A stretch of 64,000 nucleotides of DNA from Atherinomorus stipes (taxonomy: Eukaryota; Chordata; Actinopteri; Atheriniformes; Atherinidae): assembly GCA_023101725.1 (NCBI GenBank), contig JALJCO010000083.1, forward strand, positions 662,501 through 726,500. The letters run 5' to 3'. Positions within the stretch are counted from its first letter, which is position 1, and every line of letters begins with the position of its first letter. This document shows positions 1 through 13,270 of this stretch, one piece after another. The translations under genes were made by a program, and so were the position numbers. Under the pieces are notes generated by a model that was given only the letters and a program-made list of their open reading frames with translations, searched no databases and had not been told where the DNA came from.

Positions 1-559
1 ACAGCCAAGGATTTTCCCCAGATGCCCTCTCACATGAAACATTTGAATCTAAAGTGCCAAAGCTGGAGGACTAGGCTCTTTCATTACTTATACTTATATT
101 GCATGCATTTAAAAGTATGCATATCTTGAAACAACTGGCAATGCAGATGCAGCAGCTTTTACAAGCTCTCTCGCTTGTACTAAACACACCAGATCATTAA
201 CTGCAGTTGGCAGAAAATGTCTGGAAGAACTCTAATAATATGAAGCTGGTTGATATTTGTGCTCCCACACATTGACCATCTGTTACAGTATATTGCTGAT
301 TTCAGGCCTGGAGTGCATTTCTAAAAATGACTTTGCAAAGTTTTATGTATTAACAGGAAAGTATTTGGTCTCATTGACTGTTGCTCTGTTTCTAACAGTA
401 GCTAAGTGTGAAAGCATCAGTGGGAGTTGCTTCAGACTGTTGTTGCTGGAAGAAGATAAAACCAGAATAAAATCACATTTAAAAATGAACCATATTTTAA
501 GAGTAATGTATTTGAGTTAGAGGATGTTCATTTCTATCTTCTCTCCAAATCTAACCACA
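1..559. other. Unique AT-rich sequence, no gene
   Basis: No exon with convincing splice sites, no RNA gene and no repeat terminus was seen. Open frames here are short and without recognisable motifs, as expected by chance in AT-rich DNA. Confidence 0.6.
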
Positions 560-561
560 TA

Positions 562-1486
562 CAGGGGTTAGACAATGAAACAGAAACACTTGGTTTTAGA
601 CCACAATAATTTATTAGTATGGTGTGGGGTCTCCTTCTGCAGCCAATACAGCGACAATTCGTCTTCGAAATGACATATACAAGTCCTGAACAGTGGTCAG
701 TGGGATTTTAAGCCATACTACTGCAGGATAGTGGCCAGGTCACTACGTGATGCTGGTGGAGGAAAACGTTTCTTGACTAGCTCCTCCAAAACACCCCAAG
801 GTGGCTCAATAATATTTAGCTCTGGTGACTTTGCAGGCCATGGGAGATGTTCAACTTTACTTTCATGCTCATCAAAACAATCTTTCACCGGTCTTGCTCT
901 GTGTATTGGTGCATTATCATCCTGATACACTGCACCGCCTTCAGGATACAATGTTTGAACCATTGGATGCACATGGTCCTCTAGAATGGTTCAGTAGTCC
1001 TTGGCAGTGACACGCCCATCTAGCACAAGTATTGGGCCAAGTGAGTGCCATGATATGGCAGCCCAAACCATCACTGATCCACCCCCATGCTTCACTCTGG
1101 CCATGCAACAATCTGGGTGGTACGCTTCTTTGGGGCTTCTCTACATTGAAAACTCTCCCGAATGTGGGGAAAACAGTAAAGGTGGACTCACCAGAGAACA
1201 ATACACGTTTCACATTGTCCACAGCCCAAGACTTGTGCTCCTTGCACCATTGAAACCGACATTTGGCATTGGCACGAGTGACCAAAGGTTTGGCTTTAGC
1301 AGCCCGACCGTGTATATTCACCCTGTGGAGCTCCCGATGGACAGTTCTGGTGGAAACAGGAGAGCTGAGGTGCACATTTAATTCTGCTGAAGATAAATGA
1401 AGATTGGCCACCAGGCTGGTCCAATTCAGCCATGAAACCTCCCACACTAAAATGGCAGGTGTTTCAGTTTCATTGTCTAACCCCTG
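562..1486 (-). mobile_element. Tc1-like DNA transposon, full length between TIRs, inactive
   Basis: Terminal inverted repeats of about 28 bp begin CAGGGGTTAGACAATGAAAC and match at 27 of 28 positions (562-589 against 1459-1486). They are flanked on both sides by the TA dinucleotide that Tc1/mariner elements duplicate (560-561 and 1487-1488). The 925-bp body carries a decayed transposase on the - strand. It is shorter than an autonomous Tc1 element (usually 1.2-1.6 kb), and the DNA-binding N-terminus is missing, so there was probably an internal deletion next to the right end. Both termini look intact, so the copy could have been moved by a transposase supplied in trans. Confidence 0.93.
722..1440 (-). 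pseudogene. Tc1-like transposase pseudogene (DDE domain, frameshifted)
   Basis: Two - strand reading frames together cover most of a Tc1 DDE catalytic domain. The upstream frame holds the linker and the first catalytic strand (PVSTRTVHRELH, then VLFSGES near 1181-1205). The downstream frame holds YQDDNAPIHRAR near 890-925 and SPELNIIEPPWG near 795-830. In active relatives the first motif reads SDES; here the catalytic Asp is Gly at 1190-1192. The second Asp and the final Glu are retained. The two frames meet at a frameshift near 1030-1050. The paired helix-turn-helix region that normally forms the first third of the protein is absent. The frameshift and the missing Asp each make the protein non-functional. 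Confidence 0.88.
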
Positions 1487-1746
1487 TATTTCTAAATGCT
1501 TAAATGAAGTAAAGATGGTTACTTTTGAAAACAAAGCAAACATTTACGCAAAATAAAAGTGGAAGTTGTTGCTGTTGGCTGGTAGTGGCAGTAAACAGAA
1601 GGTTGACCTTGTGAATACTACGTTGTCTCCATCAATCTATCCACCTTTTCTTGGGTGAGACATTGGCCTCCTGTGTCAGCGATACAAGAATGTTTGTTAG
1701 TGGTTAGAGGAGTTTTAAGTGCCTTAACAAGTACAATGTTTTAAGG

Positions 1747-1850
1747 CAGGGGTGTCCAAAGTCAGCCCTCAAGGGCCACTATCCTGCAAGTTTTTTTTTT
1801 TTCTCTTCCTGCTTCAACACAAGTGATTCAAATTAAACATATCTAACAGC
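1747..1850 (+). mobile_element. hAT-type non-autonomous element, 5' end only
   Basis: The start CAGGGGTGTCCAAAGT followed by GGGCC and a run ending in TGCTTCAACACAAGTGATTC resembles the left end of Charlie-type hAT MITEs that are very common in percomorph fish. No matching right terminus or 8-bp duplication was found, so this is a truncated copy. The family assignment is from recalled consensus features, not a search. Confidence 0.5.
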
Positions 1851-1959
1851 CTATGACGTTCTGCACAATGACTGCACTTGTACAGTAGGCACTATGATGC
1901 AGCATCACTTCATCTGCCTTTCAAGCCACATTTTTTCCTGGAAAATGATGGGTCCCTAC

Positions 1960-2200
1960 TAACCTTCAGTTTTTAATAATGCCTTGGACAGTTCTGAACC
2001 AAACTTTAGTACCGTCTGCATCTCCTTAGATGTTTTCTCTGCTCGCCAATGATTTGACCCTTCTCAGACAAACATCTTTTCCACGACCACAAGATGTCTT
2101 TCAACATGGTTGTTTAGGAAACGAAAAGCAACTCATTGCACCAGTTGCACCAGGTGGCAACTTTTTTTTTTTTTTTTTTTTTTACTAGGGCAGTGTATAT
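1960..2200. mobile_element. Probable mariner/Tc1-type MITE remnant
   Basis: The stretch ends in a T-run joined to CTAGGGCAGTGTAT. It is preceded by CACCAGGTGGCAAC, the arrangement seen at the right end of fish mariner-like MITEs whose termini read CACTGCC(T)GGCC followed by A-runs. The left terminus is not recognisable. Confidence 0.35.
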
Positions 2201-2386
2201 AAATAGCAGTATCTGATTACAATGTCTACACTAAAGGTTTCTACATTGTTAGCATTAGCTCAGGACTTGCTAACTCGATTGCTCTGTGTAGGAGAACAAA
2301 ATTCCTTGCCTTACATTTCTGAAATTCAAGTGAAAAAATAAAGCAGGATGAGGGTGAAAGTTGCAAAGGGGCTCAGAAGCCCAGTG

Positions 2387-2535
2387 GAGGTTGCCAGTTA
2401 CCTCTTGGACATGTATGTTAAATATTTGTTAATGCTAACTACCGATTAGCTAGTTCTTTAACGTTGTTAATGCTAATTATGTAACTGGGTTTGAGTGTGA
2501 CACCTACTGGCAGGAAGAATTAAACTTGCAGCTAT
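2387..2535 (+). repeat. Dispersed repeat, copy 1 (pair with 18990-19140)
   Basis: The segment from CTCTTGGACATGTA through TTAATGCTAACTACCGATTAGCTAGTTCT and CACCTACTGGCAGG aligns collinearly, with scattered substitutions, to 18990-19140. Neither copy has an obvious terminal inverted repeat. An old interspersed repeat of unknown class is the best description. Confidence 0.7.
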
Positions 2536-2539
2536 CACC

Positions 2540-5500
2540 TTTAAGGATCTATAATAAAAGCAACTTGCCTTTATTCAGTTTTGTTCTCCACTGCAGAGGA
2601 TAGAAAAAACACTGAAACCCTTTAGTGAGGTAGCTGTGCATGAATATATGATGAAGCATTGCAGGCAGGATTCTTTTCCAAAAGCTTTTTTAAAAAGTTA
2701 GAACTTGCCAAACTCACATTTCCTCCCAAAGCTTCCTGTCCCTGTTAAAAGAGGAAATCTTTAAAACATCAACAAAAAATTGTAACATCCATCATCACTA
2801 TAAACACACCCAGAATGTTTATTCATTTTTGTGCATTCACCAGATCAGCAGCAATCAGTAATAATTATTCATTAAACTTTTGAACAATCATCATCAAACA
2901 TTCATTTTGCCGTCTCATCAGCATCTGCCAGTCAAGGATTAAGGCTGCTGAAATATTTAATGCTGATTCATTTCAAACTTTGAGGAGTCCCAAGCATGAC
3001 ATGACTCGATTATTCTCGCAAGTCTGTTTAAGGATAAGTGTTATTATGATCTACATAGGCTATGTCGTCATGGAGATCAATACAGGGTTGCTGAGTCTTT
3101 TCCAGCTCTTAAAAGTAGAATTTAAGGGAATCTCTATATAATTGTATAAAACCAGTCAAAGCAGTTGAAGTTATTAGTTGTTAAATTGAAGTGCAGATAA
3201 AGTAATGTCATCTCTGGCAAACTGAGATGGATATCACTGTCTTATAAAAGCATTTCAGCCTCCAGCTCACAATTACTCCTGAGCCATCATCACGCCACAT
3301 AGAGACTCCAGCAGAATGTGAAATTAGATCCTGAAATATCTTGGCGTTAACCCTTAATGAACGTTGGTGAGAAGTTTCTACATCATCAAAAGTCTCCCTG
3401 AGACGAGGGAGGAGGGGAGATGCCAGCGCTGATTAGAGTATTGATTGGGAATAGAAGGTCAGTTTTGCTATTTTCTGTAATCCTTGGAGGAAAAGAAACA
3501 ATCTGAGTCTCCGTTTTTATGATCCTCAGGTTCTGTTTTACTTTCCACTTCCAAATGACCGAGGCCTTGCTCGCTGTATTCAAATGGCCATGTGTGATTT
3601 TTGCCACCCGTACAATTGGTGTAAATTTATACTGATGACGTCATTGCCTTGAACCAGTATTCATGTCTTGGCATGTGTGTAAGCACAATGACATGAGTAA
3701 TTACAATGATGTAGATGTGTTTGTACAATAATGACGGATACAGTTGATTCTGCACACAGCCTTCTCAGTCAAGTTTTGAGTAACAGCTACTGCTTGTGAA
3801 GTTGACAGGGAGGCTTGGACAGCTGCTCTACGAACGGATATGACTCAGCTCAGCATTCATCTAACGTGTTAAATGCTTGCACTGTGAGCTGATGCATGTT
3901 GCCATTCATCTTGTCCGTTTACTGCAACTTGTAGATTGCATACAGTGTTGCTTTGTGAGCCATTCAGTGCATCCACCTGAGTAAAACTGATCTCTGCCCT
4001 TCTATGTGCATACAGCTGATCTGTGTAAACCAATTGACCAAATGAGTATAAATATTACATTTTTCAGGCAAGCCTTCAACATTCAGCGTTGAGCATTATT
4101 TGCATTAAGCATGTGCCAACAAGTCAGCTGATCTCTTTACTCTCCTTTAAGTTGAATTTGTTTGAATCTGACTAAAAAAACTTGTTTGCATGCACTCAGT
4201 ATGAAAATGAAATGTTTTTGGGAAAATATGATCCCCAGCTATTCTCTTCAGCAATTATTTATTTTTAAAAACTGCTAAAAAAAACAGCATGTGACTGTTT
4301 AGATTGGAGCTACAGTCCTATGAGGGTCTGCAGGCTTACCCTGTGTTCAGAGCGGACGCGAGTTGATAATTGGAAAGCAAGCATTATCATGCAGGACACG
4401 TATGGAGGTCTGACATTAACACTGTCTGAGCAGGGAACAGCACATTTAAAGCATGATAATTGTCCCATCTGTGAAGCTTTACTGTTAAACTCCGTCATTT
4501 TCTGCTGTTGACCAACATACTGTAACTGATTCATGAGTTAGCACTTTACTGTTGCTCTTTATAGTCTGCCCCTCCAGCAATTATCCTTTAGATATGTTCA
4601 CAGTAGAACTATGTTTTCTTCAAAGTTCAAGCACTGAAAACTTTAAAAGGTAATTATCTTCCTGAATTGTAACGTTTGTATACAAAGTTATGCAGTAAGG
4701 ATTCTTTTTGCTGCAGAAAGCATCAGCAGTGCACTGGATGCATCCAAAATCTTATTTGTGTGTGCGGTGGGGATATTCAACAGTGGAACAATTGCATGTC
4801 TATCTGAAAAATAGGAACCCTCTTCTATAGTTTCATGAGATTCCAACTGGTCTGATGCATCATCAGGAGCTCATAATATATAAATATAATATAAACTAGA
4901 ACAGATTTCTGTAATATCAGGAGTATTTTACTCTATTATCAACAGCAAAATACGTAAAATATGTATACAATACACTCCTATAAACTGCATTGGATTGTGG
5001 AAAATCCATGTTCACTTCTGTAATTATCCTGTAATGTATACCAAAATACAGTCGCAAAAGTTGTTTTTCCCCCCCATTTTGTGTCCTAACTGAATCCAAC
5101 CGAAAGTCTATTAAAAAAAACAAAATTTAACTCTGAAAAAACTATATATAAAAGGGTAGTGCATATTTTCCATCACCATTTGATGTAAAACCCCAGGTGT
5201 GTTTTCACATGTTTTCACATGTTTTTTGAAAATTGAAAGCTCACTTGCATCTTTGTCACTGAGTTTTTAAGATTGTAATGACTTTTTTGTGCCGTATACA
5301 CTCGCTAACAAGATATACTTGCTTATTTGCATATATTCCAATGTGCTTTACAGCACCCTCTGTTCTTTTCTGCACCATAAGTTAGAAATCCATTCAATCC
5401 ATGATTCCGTCCCAATTTGTCTACTATGCGCAAATATAGTCTACGCAGATTTCCCCCTTGGTGAGATCATGTGCATTACCACCATTAACAGCAGCATCGA

Positions 5501-5620
5501 GAGTGTTATTGTTAGGAATTGTAGAAAAAGTCATGTAAACAAATACTTTTTTTATTAACCCCTTACTTCAAATACAGTAGTGGTAATGTAAAGGAAAATA
5601 GAATAGTGGTACTGTTGAGA
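2540..5620. other. Unique AT-rich sequence, no gene
   Basis: No exon, RNA gene or repeat terminus was recognised. The part at about 2800-3080 mixes homeodomain-type ATTA cores with balanced composition and could be conserved non-coding sequence, but conservation cannot be judged from one sequence. Confidence 0.5.
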
Positions 5621-5635
5621 ATTTTACAGCAACTT

Positions 5636-5675
5636 ACAGTAACTTACTGGCATCCAGCTGCCAGTAAGTTACTGT
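5636..5675. repeat. Perfect 17-bp stem-loop
   Basis: ACAGTAACTTACTGGCA at 5636-5652 is the exact reverse complement of 5659-5675, with a 6-nt loop. Weaker pairing continues outward through TTTTACAG and CTGTAAAA. It may be the core of a small foldback element. Confidence 0.9.
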
Positions 5676-5689
5676 AAAATCTACAACAA

Positions 5690-6860
5690 AGCTCTTAACA
5701 GTACATTATGTCTTTTTAAATGACACTCCCATCATGGCTTTCAAGTGAAATTTTATACACTTTTTTATTTTTTATTTTACTGTAGATGCTGAAAATGTTT
5801 GAGGTTAAGGCAGAAGTACAGCCAAAATGTAAACTAATAGTAAGGAATACTGCACAAAACTACAGAAACAAACAATACATAATGACTTCAATTGTAACAA
5901 CGATGCATTTTTTTTTCTGTTTTTAAATGGAACAAGCTGGATGCACATGCTACAACTTTTAAAACCTGTACATACTGTAATGGATCTCACAACACACTCA
6001 AGCCATTACATCCAAGTGCTTAGACCTGGAGGGAGAGCATCATGCGATGTGAGTGTTCTCAGCGGAAGAGACGGAGACTAATGTTTGCAGTCAAACACAA
6101 AAAGGTTGCTTGGAGACAACCTGCAGCTTAGTGAAGATTGAAGCGCCTCTCAGGACGACGACGACCTAAAGCAAACCGATAATACAACTCTGGAGATGCT
6201 TCGGGACAAGTCTGACTGGCTCTGAGTGAACCTGCCACAGGTCACATTTAAGTCCTGTAAAACATCTGTGGAGAGACTGAAAATGACATCTCACAGAAGC
6301 TTTCTCTCCAATCTGGTGGAGCATAAAAAACCTGTGAGGAGGAAGCGATGGATAAATGTTTAAACACAGATTTGAAAACCTCAAGCTATAGTTGCACCTA
6401 ATGGTCTCTCTATCACTTGGGTTATAAAAGTCCTCTTTATCAAAGATTTTGCTTCTAAAGTTAAATCAAAACTAAAATAACTTGCAAAAATCATTGATGC
6501 ATATGGCTATAGAATTATGAGAGTAATTATTGTAATCTTCATGGCAAAGAGAGGGAAAAAACAATGTTAGATTTATCCATCCTTCAAAGGCCACATAGAT
6601 AGAAAACACATCTCATGATTTATACCAATTAATGCCATACAAACAAGACACTCTTCAAAGTTAATTAAAAATAAGAGCAATCTGCACATAATTACATATA
6701 AATGACTAAAATCCATTCAGCTATATGTTTTTCTAGTTTCACTCAAACATAAAAAGAGAAACACTGAGTTGGTGACTTCTGATAAAACCTCATGTTTTAT
6801 TGATCAAAGGAGCGACTGATAGAGGGATGTGTTTTTCTCCATCTAATTAACTGAGATACA
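5690..6860. other. Unique AT-rich sequence, no gene
   Basis: Nothing recognisable was seen: no splice-bounded open frame, no TIRs and no tandem repeat. Confidence 0.5.
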
Positions 6861-6864
6861 TATA

Positions 6865-7110
6865 TTGTGGTGCCAGACAACAAAAGTCCCGCGTCATGCA
6901 AATCTGGAGCAACTTTTCACTTCCTCCATCAGCATCAGTGGAGCTCACTCCACGCTGCTGTCGGGGCTAAATATAGAGCCAGCCCCGATTCTTCATTCAT
7001 GTCTCTGGGGTTTTTCTGGTATTTTTGTGCTTCGGCATCTTGTTTTTTAGCCGTCAGCAGCCGGATTCATAGTGTTCAGGAGGCAGAATGCAGCGTGTTA
7101 TCAACAAACA
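6865..7110. promoter_or_regulatory. Candidate regulatory element with octamer and MEF2-type sites
   Basis: A GC-balanced island in AT-rich surroundings contains ATGCAAAT (6896-6903, the POU octamer) and CTAAATATAG (6967-6976, a full match to the MEF2 consensus). Open frames cross it, but none has splice signals or recognisable protein motifs. The regulatory role is inference from motif content only. Confidence 0.25.
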
Positions 7111-7892
7111 TCACTGCTTTCATCAAAGAGAAGCAAAGCATTTCGGTCATATTTTACTAACTGACAGCATTTGAATTTTTAATGGAATATTTTATGTGCA
7201 TTTTTAAGACGTTAATCAGATGTGACACAGACGGAGTAACACCTGTGTTTAGTATGCAGGCCAATTTGTTAGTGACACCGATCAGGGACTTTTCAGTTTG
7301 ACTTTGCAGTTTGAAATCAGAGGATTTATTACCAGATTATTGAGTTTCGGATTTTAACTGATTGCCTTCTGTGTAATATCAGAAGCTTCGAGAATAATGG
7401 CTGTAAAGTTGTTGCCAGCAAGTCCTGAAATATTTTTCTTTTTCTCTTGTTTCTTTGGCAGACCTGCTTGAACATCATCCATTCTCTGGAGACCCATTTG
7501 TTCTTCTACATGATTCAGTGTGAAATCTAAGTTTTCTGTGACAAACATCCTTTTTTTCCCCCAAGAAATTTCCCAACACAACTGCAACTTGGATACTAAT
7601 ATATCCATAGTAAAAGAACTGTTATCAGAAGGCAAATAATCCCAGCAGAGCATATAAAAGCAGCATCAGCAACATGCTCTTATTAATTTCTTTTGAATTT
7701 CATGCGTTTTTTCTTTATTTTTTTATATAGATTTGGATCCATGTTGATCTGTAAGCACCATAAAAAGTATGCAGAACTGTATCTTTTTGAAGATGAATAT
7801 TCAGGCAACTTATGACAAACGGACATTTACAATACTTATTAGAAAGTTACAGTGATGATAACGTTGATATGAACATCAATGCATTCCTTCAT

Positions 7893-8320
7893 TCAAACCA
7901 AGGGACAAACTCCGCTGGAGAACAGTGAGGCTACTTCAGGGTTGCCCAAAAATTGTAATTCTTTCTTCATCTGCAATTGGCTGGCTTCAAAACAGAGCAA
8001 ATCCCCATAGACTCCCTTGTTAAAAAGGCAATGGTGGTTTTCAGTGGCTATCATCAATTCCAAACATGCCTTACCTTTAGCCCGCCGCTTAGGAGGCTGA
8101 TCTTCATGAGCTGTTGTTAGTTTTGAGTTAGCTCGGGTAGCATTTAGCCCAGAGTACATTCGCTGTCAATAATTTGCCCCGTGGCTGCGCTGTGCCCATT
8201 TTAGTATTTTCTGGGAGTGACGGCAAGATAGTGACGGAGGGAAACGCCCACCTGCTTCACTTTGCTTTATTCAGACGTGACCGGGTACGACGCCCATTTC
8301 TTTTACAGTCTTTGACATAA
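7893..8320. repeat. Possible decayed interspersed repeat
   Basis: Phrases such as CCCATAGACTCCC and TTCTTTTACAGTCTTTG and the raised CpG content resemble common fish repeats. I found no paired termini or target duplication, so class and limits are uncertain. Confidence 0.3.
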
Positions 8321-8324
8321 ACAC

Positions 8325-11300
8325 GCTGTTTATGCTATTGGGACACCAACTTCTATGGTAATTGGATCAACATGCTTCATGTGACCTGTTCACATAGGTC
8401 CAGTTTGGATAGGTATTGGTCATGTGACCTTAGTCATGTGACGCTTTGGTGTTTACAACAGTGCTGCTTTCTGTGCACCAAACTACTGAGGAGGGTGTTT
8501 GGATGAAGACTGAAATATCTTGTGTTTTTAAGTTTAAAACCAATGCTTTAACTAAAAGTTTTTAGAAACTTTTCGCCTTGAACAAATGAATATTCGACAC
8601 ATCTATGCATTTCTTTTTACTTTTCAAAGTCTGCACTTTCTTTTGACTTTATTGCAGATAGCATTTTATTGGTAATGTTAATAATGGTAATATGTGTGAT
8701 GATGATATTTGCGAACTATAATTTGGCTTTGGAGATAAAGTATATTTAATTTCATTTCATTAACTGTCAAGATAAGAACAGTGGATATTTTCTCCTCATT
8801 CTTTCACAGTAATTTCAGTTATTTTACAATCAACATGTAAATCTGCAGTAAGTGATTAAAATCTTCTGTCACACAGACGATTGTCAGTATAAACATGAGA
8901 AAGAACCATTACTACATGCATCCCTAAATCACTTTCTGTGTAATCTATAAATTTTGACAGGAGTTATACGTAATTATGACTTATTTTTTATTCATGGACA
9001 ATGAATGGCCTTCGAGTTAATAGGCTTTTGATGTTAATAAAAATGTCTTGATGTTAATTAGATTCTGTGTCAGACAGATGCACACATTTGTCGTCCGTGT
9101 GAAGGGCATTCAAACCATCGGGTGGGTTTTAATCGCCTGTTTTCAGACACATAAGTCACTGAATATTTGCCATTACTGCAGAGATGTTTCCTGAACTGTA
9201 AGGTTCAACACTTAACAGAATATCACAACAATGCAGTTGTGACCCAGCAGTTATTTCCTGAAGAAAAGGGAACAAAATGTTGTGTGCCATGAGTAGGATT
9301 TATAAGACGGAAGGGTAAACTTGAATTTACACTGCATGGGCTGACCTTTAAAAATGCCAGCCTTTGTCATCAAGTGCTGACCGGCCGCCAAGGAGAGCAG
9401 CTTCACCTCTGCAATTCCACCTACGTGCATTTATACTTTTCTGCAAAAGCAAAGCAAATTTATTTGCCAAGAACTTTGTGGAGTATTGGGGGCAAAAAAA
9501 TCTCATACAGGTGAATATAATTTTGTGTAAACAGTGTATGTAATGTAAAGCGGCCTTTCACTATTTTCAGGGGAGATAAAAATGCTCATATTAAGCTTGT
9601 TTTCTCTTTTTTTTCAAAGTTTGTTTTGGATGTAATCCAGTTTACCATTTGCATCCTGTATAACAGAAAAGACAACAGTATGTCACCACCTGACAGCGAG
9701 CTGGAGCTTGAAGCTCGAAGCTCGGGCTTTTCATGTAAGCCCCATTTCAATGTTCTCCCTAAACTGATTTGCAGCAAAGAATTCTGAAATTTATTATCTC
9801 TGCATTCATAATGCATATATATCCATATTCTAGCCTGTGTTCAGTTCTGGTAGACTCAATGCACACAGTCAATTACTGTGTGCAGCCTCATGATATATCT
9901 TGCATGCAAATGAGCCTATAAATACACAACCTCTCTGATGCATCAGCCTCTCGTGGTGTTTAAAAGTGCCCTTCATCTCAGTCTCATGCTTAGAACGTAA
10001 ACATGTTTATTACAGTGTTTTTGAATGTCGTTCAGACTTTCTTTCATTGCCAAGTCATATCATGGCCTCTCTAAACTGCTGAGGACGTGTTCCCATTATT
10101 TTATGATCTTATGAAATGGCCTTTTTATATTTTCAAACCATGATGGTGTCAGCAGGGAAAACAGCTGTCAAATAAATAGAAGGAATAAAAATGCAAACCT
10201 GTTTTTGGCAGGTGATGATTCTCTTCAAAGAGCTGAACATAATTTATGTCATGTTGGCCATTTTGCCACCCATTCTTCAACTTTTCATAAGTGGAAGACA
10301 TCATTGTATGGAATCTGAGATCTTGCATTATGAATTGCAACTCTAAGGGCATAAAGCCAAAATAATGTCACAAAACTGCAATTAGGAACTATTTGTAGCA
10401 TCATTTTGTAGAAAGTAAAGATGCAAACTTGATCGTTAGATTGATCATTTCAAGGTGATTAAAACAAAATCACATATTCAGCTTGGTTTGGAATACGTTC
10501 GGTTCAAGCATAACGCTTTCATCCCGTTGGACAGAAATGTGCTTGACAAAATGAATTAAGAAGTGCTTGCTGGTTTTTCTATGTTAAAGGTGCTTATTCC
10601 TGCTCTGATATTTATTTTATACAACACTTTCATTTCTAGGTTGTGGCAAATATCTGTGACCACTCATCCCACACACATGCTGTTTCATTGCAGAGGCCTC
10701 CATCCTTACACACCCCCACTCACTTTTCTTTTGCATGCATTGAGGTTGGTTGCAACTCAAACACTGATGATTAAATAGCTGTGAGTTTGCATGAAGGCAT
10801 TGAAAGGCATTATTTCCTTCCAATGTCATTTTTATTTATTTCTTGCTTGAGCGCATATGAATTATGCAGCAAAAGGCCCATTGATGCAGTTCTTTCTGTG
10901 TGCTGCAGAGCTAAAGATAGAGCCAACAGCAGGTCAAGCTTATACCTCCCCTGCTTTGAGCCTACATCTTTGTAAAAGCACTGGAGGTTCAATGCAGAGG
11001 AGGCTTGAAAAGCTGTTAGCGTGTTAAATGGCTTGTAATCTTTGTCTTACAATATCTATTCACAGTGTAACTCTGAAGGCACTCACACACGCTGAAAGTG
11101 AGGGATGAGTTGTACATTAACATTATTAAAAGATGTGTGGCACAGTTGGACCAGAGGAACTTACAAAGTAGCTGTTTAAGGAGGCGAGACGGCGTTGGCT
11201 TGTTTTATTCTAGACCAGCTGGACATCTGGGTAGGTCCAGATGCTAGCAAATACAGGATTTTTTTTTTTCTTCTAGAATTAAAAGCATAACCATGGCTAA

Positions 11301-12890
11301 GCTTTCATAATGTGGAAAAAGTTGCTCAATATGGCAAGTGTCGAATGACATCTCCTTATATGGTGTTGTATCATTGTGTAAGCTGATTTTATGGCGTGTT
11401 GGAGCCCTGTCTTTGAAGACATCAGTCATTAGCAGTCTAAGGGACGAGTCTGGTGCATGGATCAAAACACTGCCAGCAGCAGGACTGAGGGATGTACAGA
11501 CCTGAAATATTCAAGACACCTCATTTGCAGCCCAGATGTCATGTCAAAATCCCTTCATAGATGGTGGCATGGAATAACCAGCAAGCTGTCACTTCGCTAT
11601 GACAGTTGCATTTGTAGAGAAATATTGAACGTGATTTGCAGGGAGAATCCAACGACTCTTTGATGATACAGATTCAAATTTTAGTAATGAGTATGCAAGT
11701 AGTCTGTGCAGAGAATTGTCAAAGACTATACAAAGTCAACTTTTTCAGGATTTACTTTCCTCACTCTAATATTTGCTTGTATGTCATTATTTTAACTACT
11801 GGTAAAAGCTATGATGGTATTTCAAGAGTTACTGATGTCAAACTTTGCACAATTCAACTTTGGAAATGAATTTTCAGTCCAAGTTCAAGCTCTGTTTAAA
11901 TGACTGCCTCAGAAATACCTACGTTGACATCATTTCAACAGTCATTATGTGCAAAATATACATGCGCAGCATCGTACTTGTAGCAAGACGCCCACTTTGT
12001 TCAAGAGACTAAAAATCCTAAACGACAGTATCTGCTCTCTCTGAAGAAGACACCAATGGTCCCTGAAGTATCTGAGAGAGGCAGCCATCAGCTAGCAAAG
12101 TTCTATTACATTTTTACATTTTACAGTTAATTTTTTATGTATTTATTTATTTTAGCTCTAAAAGACCCCTCAGAATCTGTGACAGTTCTGGTCGTGAAAT
12201 GGGCGTAAAACATGTCAAGATTGGTTGAGAGCTTCGGTGGTTCAGTGCAGTTAGCCATATTACTTCAATGTTGGAAATTAGACACGAAATAACTTATATT
12301 TAACACCATATTAGTTTCTGTAGTGGCAAGGGGAACATATTTAGGTTATACTATATACCTGTAGTTGGCTTTTGGAAAATTTGAAAAGCATGATACAGCA
12401 CTTTTAAATTTTAATGCGTGGATGGTCTGGGATGACTAATTTTAACTTTAGATCCCAAACTTTTCCAGAGTAACTAAAAGGGGGTAAAATTACCAAATGG
12501 CATAAATTGACTTTAGAGTGCATGCAGGTGTCACCACCTCCCTTTTTTTTTTTTTTTACATTTAATTCCTTAAAACTTTTCTAAGTCACAGGTGGCCCTT
12601 CCTTATTGTCAACCATTTCTTAGGAACAGTAGTATGTAACTATATGGGATTACTTGACCATCCATAGCTTCCCCAGTTTGATCTACAGAAGTTTTCTTGG
12701 AATTTATATTCTAGCCAGGAGGTTTACAATTCAGTCACAAGATGTAGTGTTTATTCAGAGGCTCTATATGGTAAATCCACAAGCACTGATCCATGATAAT
12801 GATTATCACAATTTAATCTAAAGAACTTATCACTTTCATTGCTGTGTTGCTATTTTTGCCCACGCCTGTCAAACTTTGGAACAATTAGGT
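8325..12890. other. Unique AT-rich sequence, no gene
   Basis: No gene or repeat terminus was recognised. At 9904-9925 an ATGCAAAT octamer lies 6 bp upstream of CTATAAATA, a promoter-like combination that could also be chance in AT-rich DNA. Confidence 0.5.
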
Positions 12891-12897
12891 AGATTTA

Positions 12898-13270
12898 AAG
12901 GAACAGTACACCCATAGAATGATGTGTGTTCATTTTCTACTCACCCTCATGCTGAGCAAGACTGTGGAGCACTTTTTTAATATCTCAAATGTAGCCGGAG
13001 ATCGGACAGGTTTAAGTTTTCCCCCAACTTTCAAATAATGGAGGTGACCGGGGCTCGAACCAAAAAGGTCCATAAAAATCCACAAAAACTTGGCAATATT
13101 CCTCCATACTGCTCATCCAATGTAATCCAAGTATCCTGAGTGGGTACCATCCATAATTTACTCGAAACATCATTTAGGGTAGGTTTTGTGGGGATAGAGA
13201 CATTGTGGCATGAATAACTGTTGTAATGGGTAGTAAATATGACTTGGAGTTTTAAGGCTTAAAGGTCAGC
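12898..13270 (+). mobile_element. Decayed MITE-like repeat
   Basis: It begins AAAGGAACAGTACACCCA and runs into TTTTCTACTCACCCTCATGCTGA, the layout of a widespread fish DNA-element family with an AAAGGRAYAGTTCACCC start. The right terminus cannot be identified with confidence. Confidence 0.45.
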
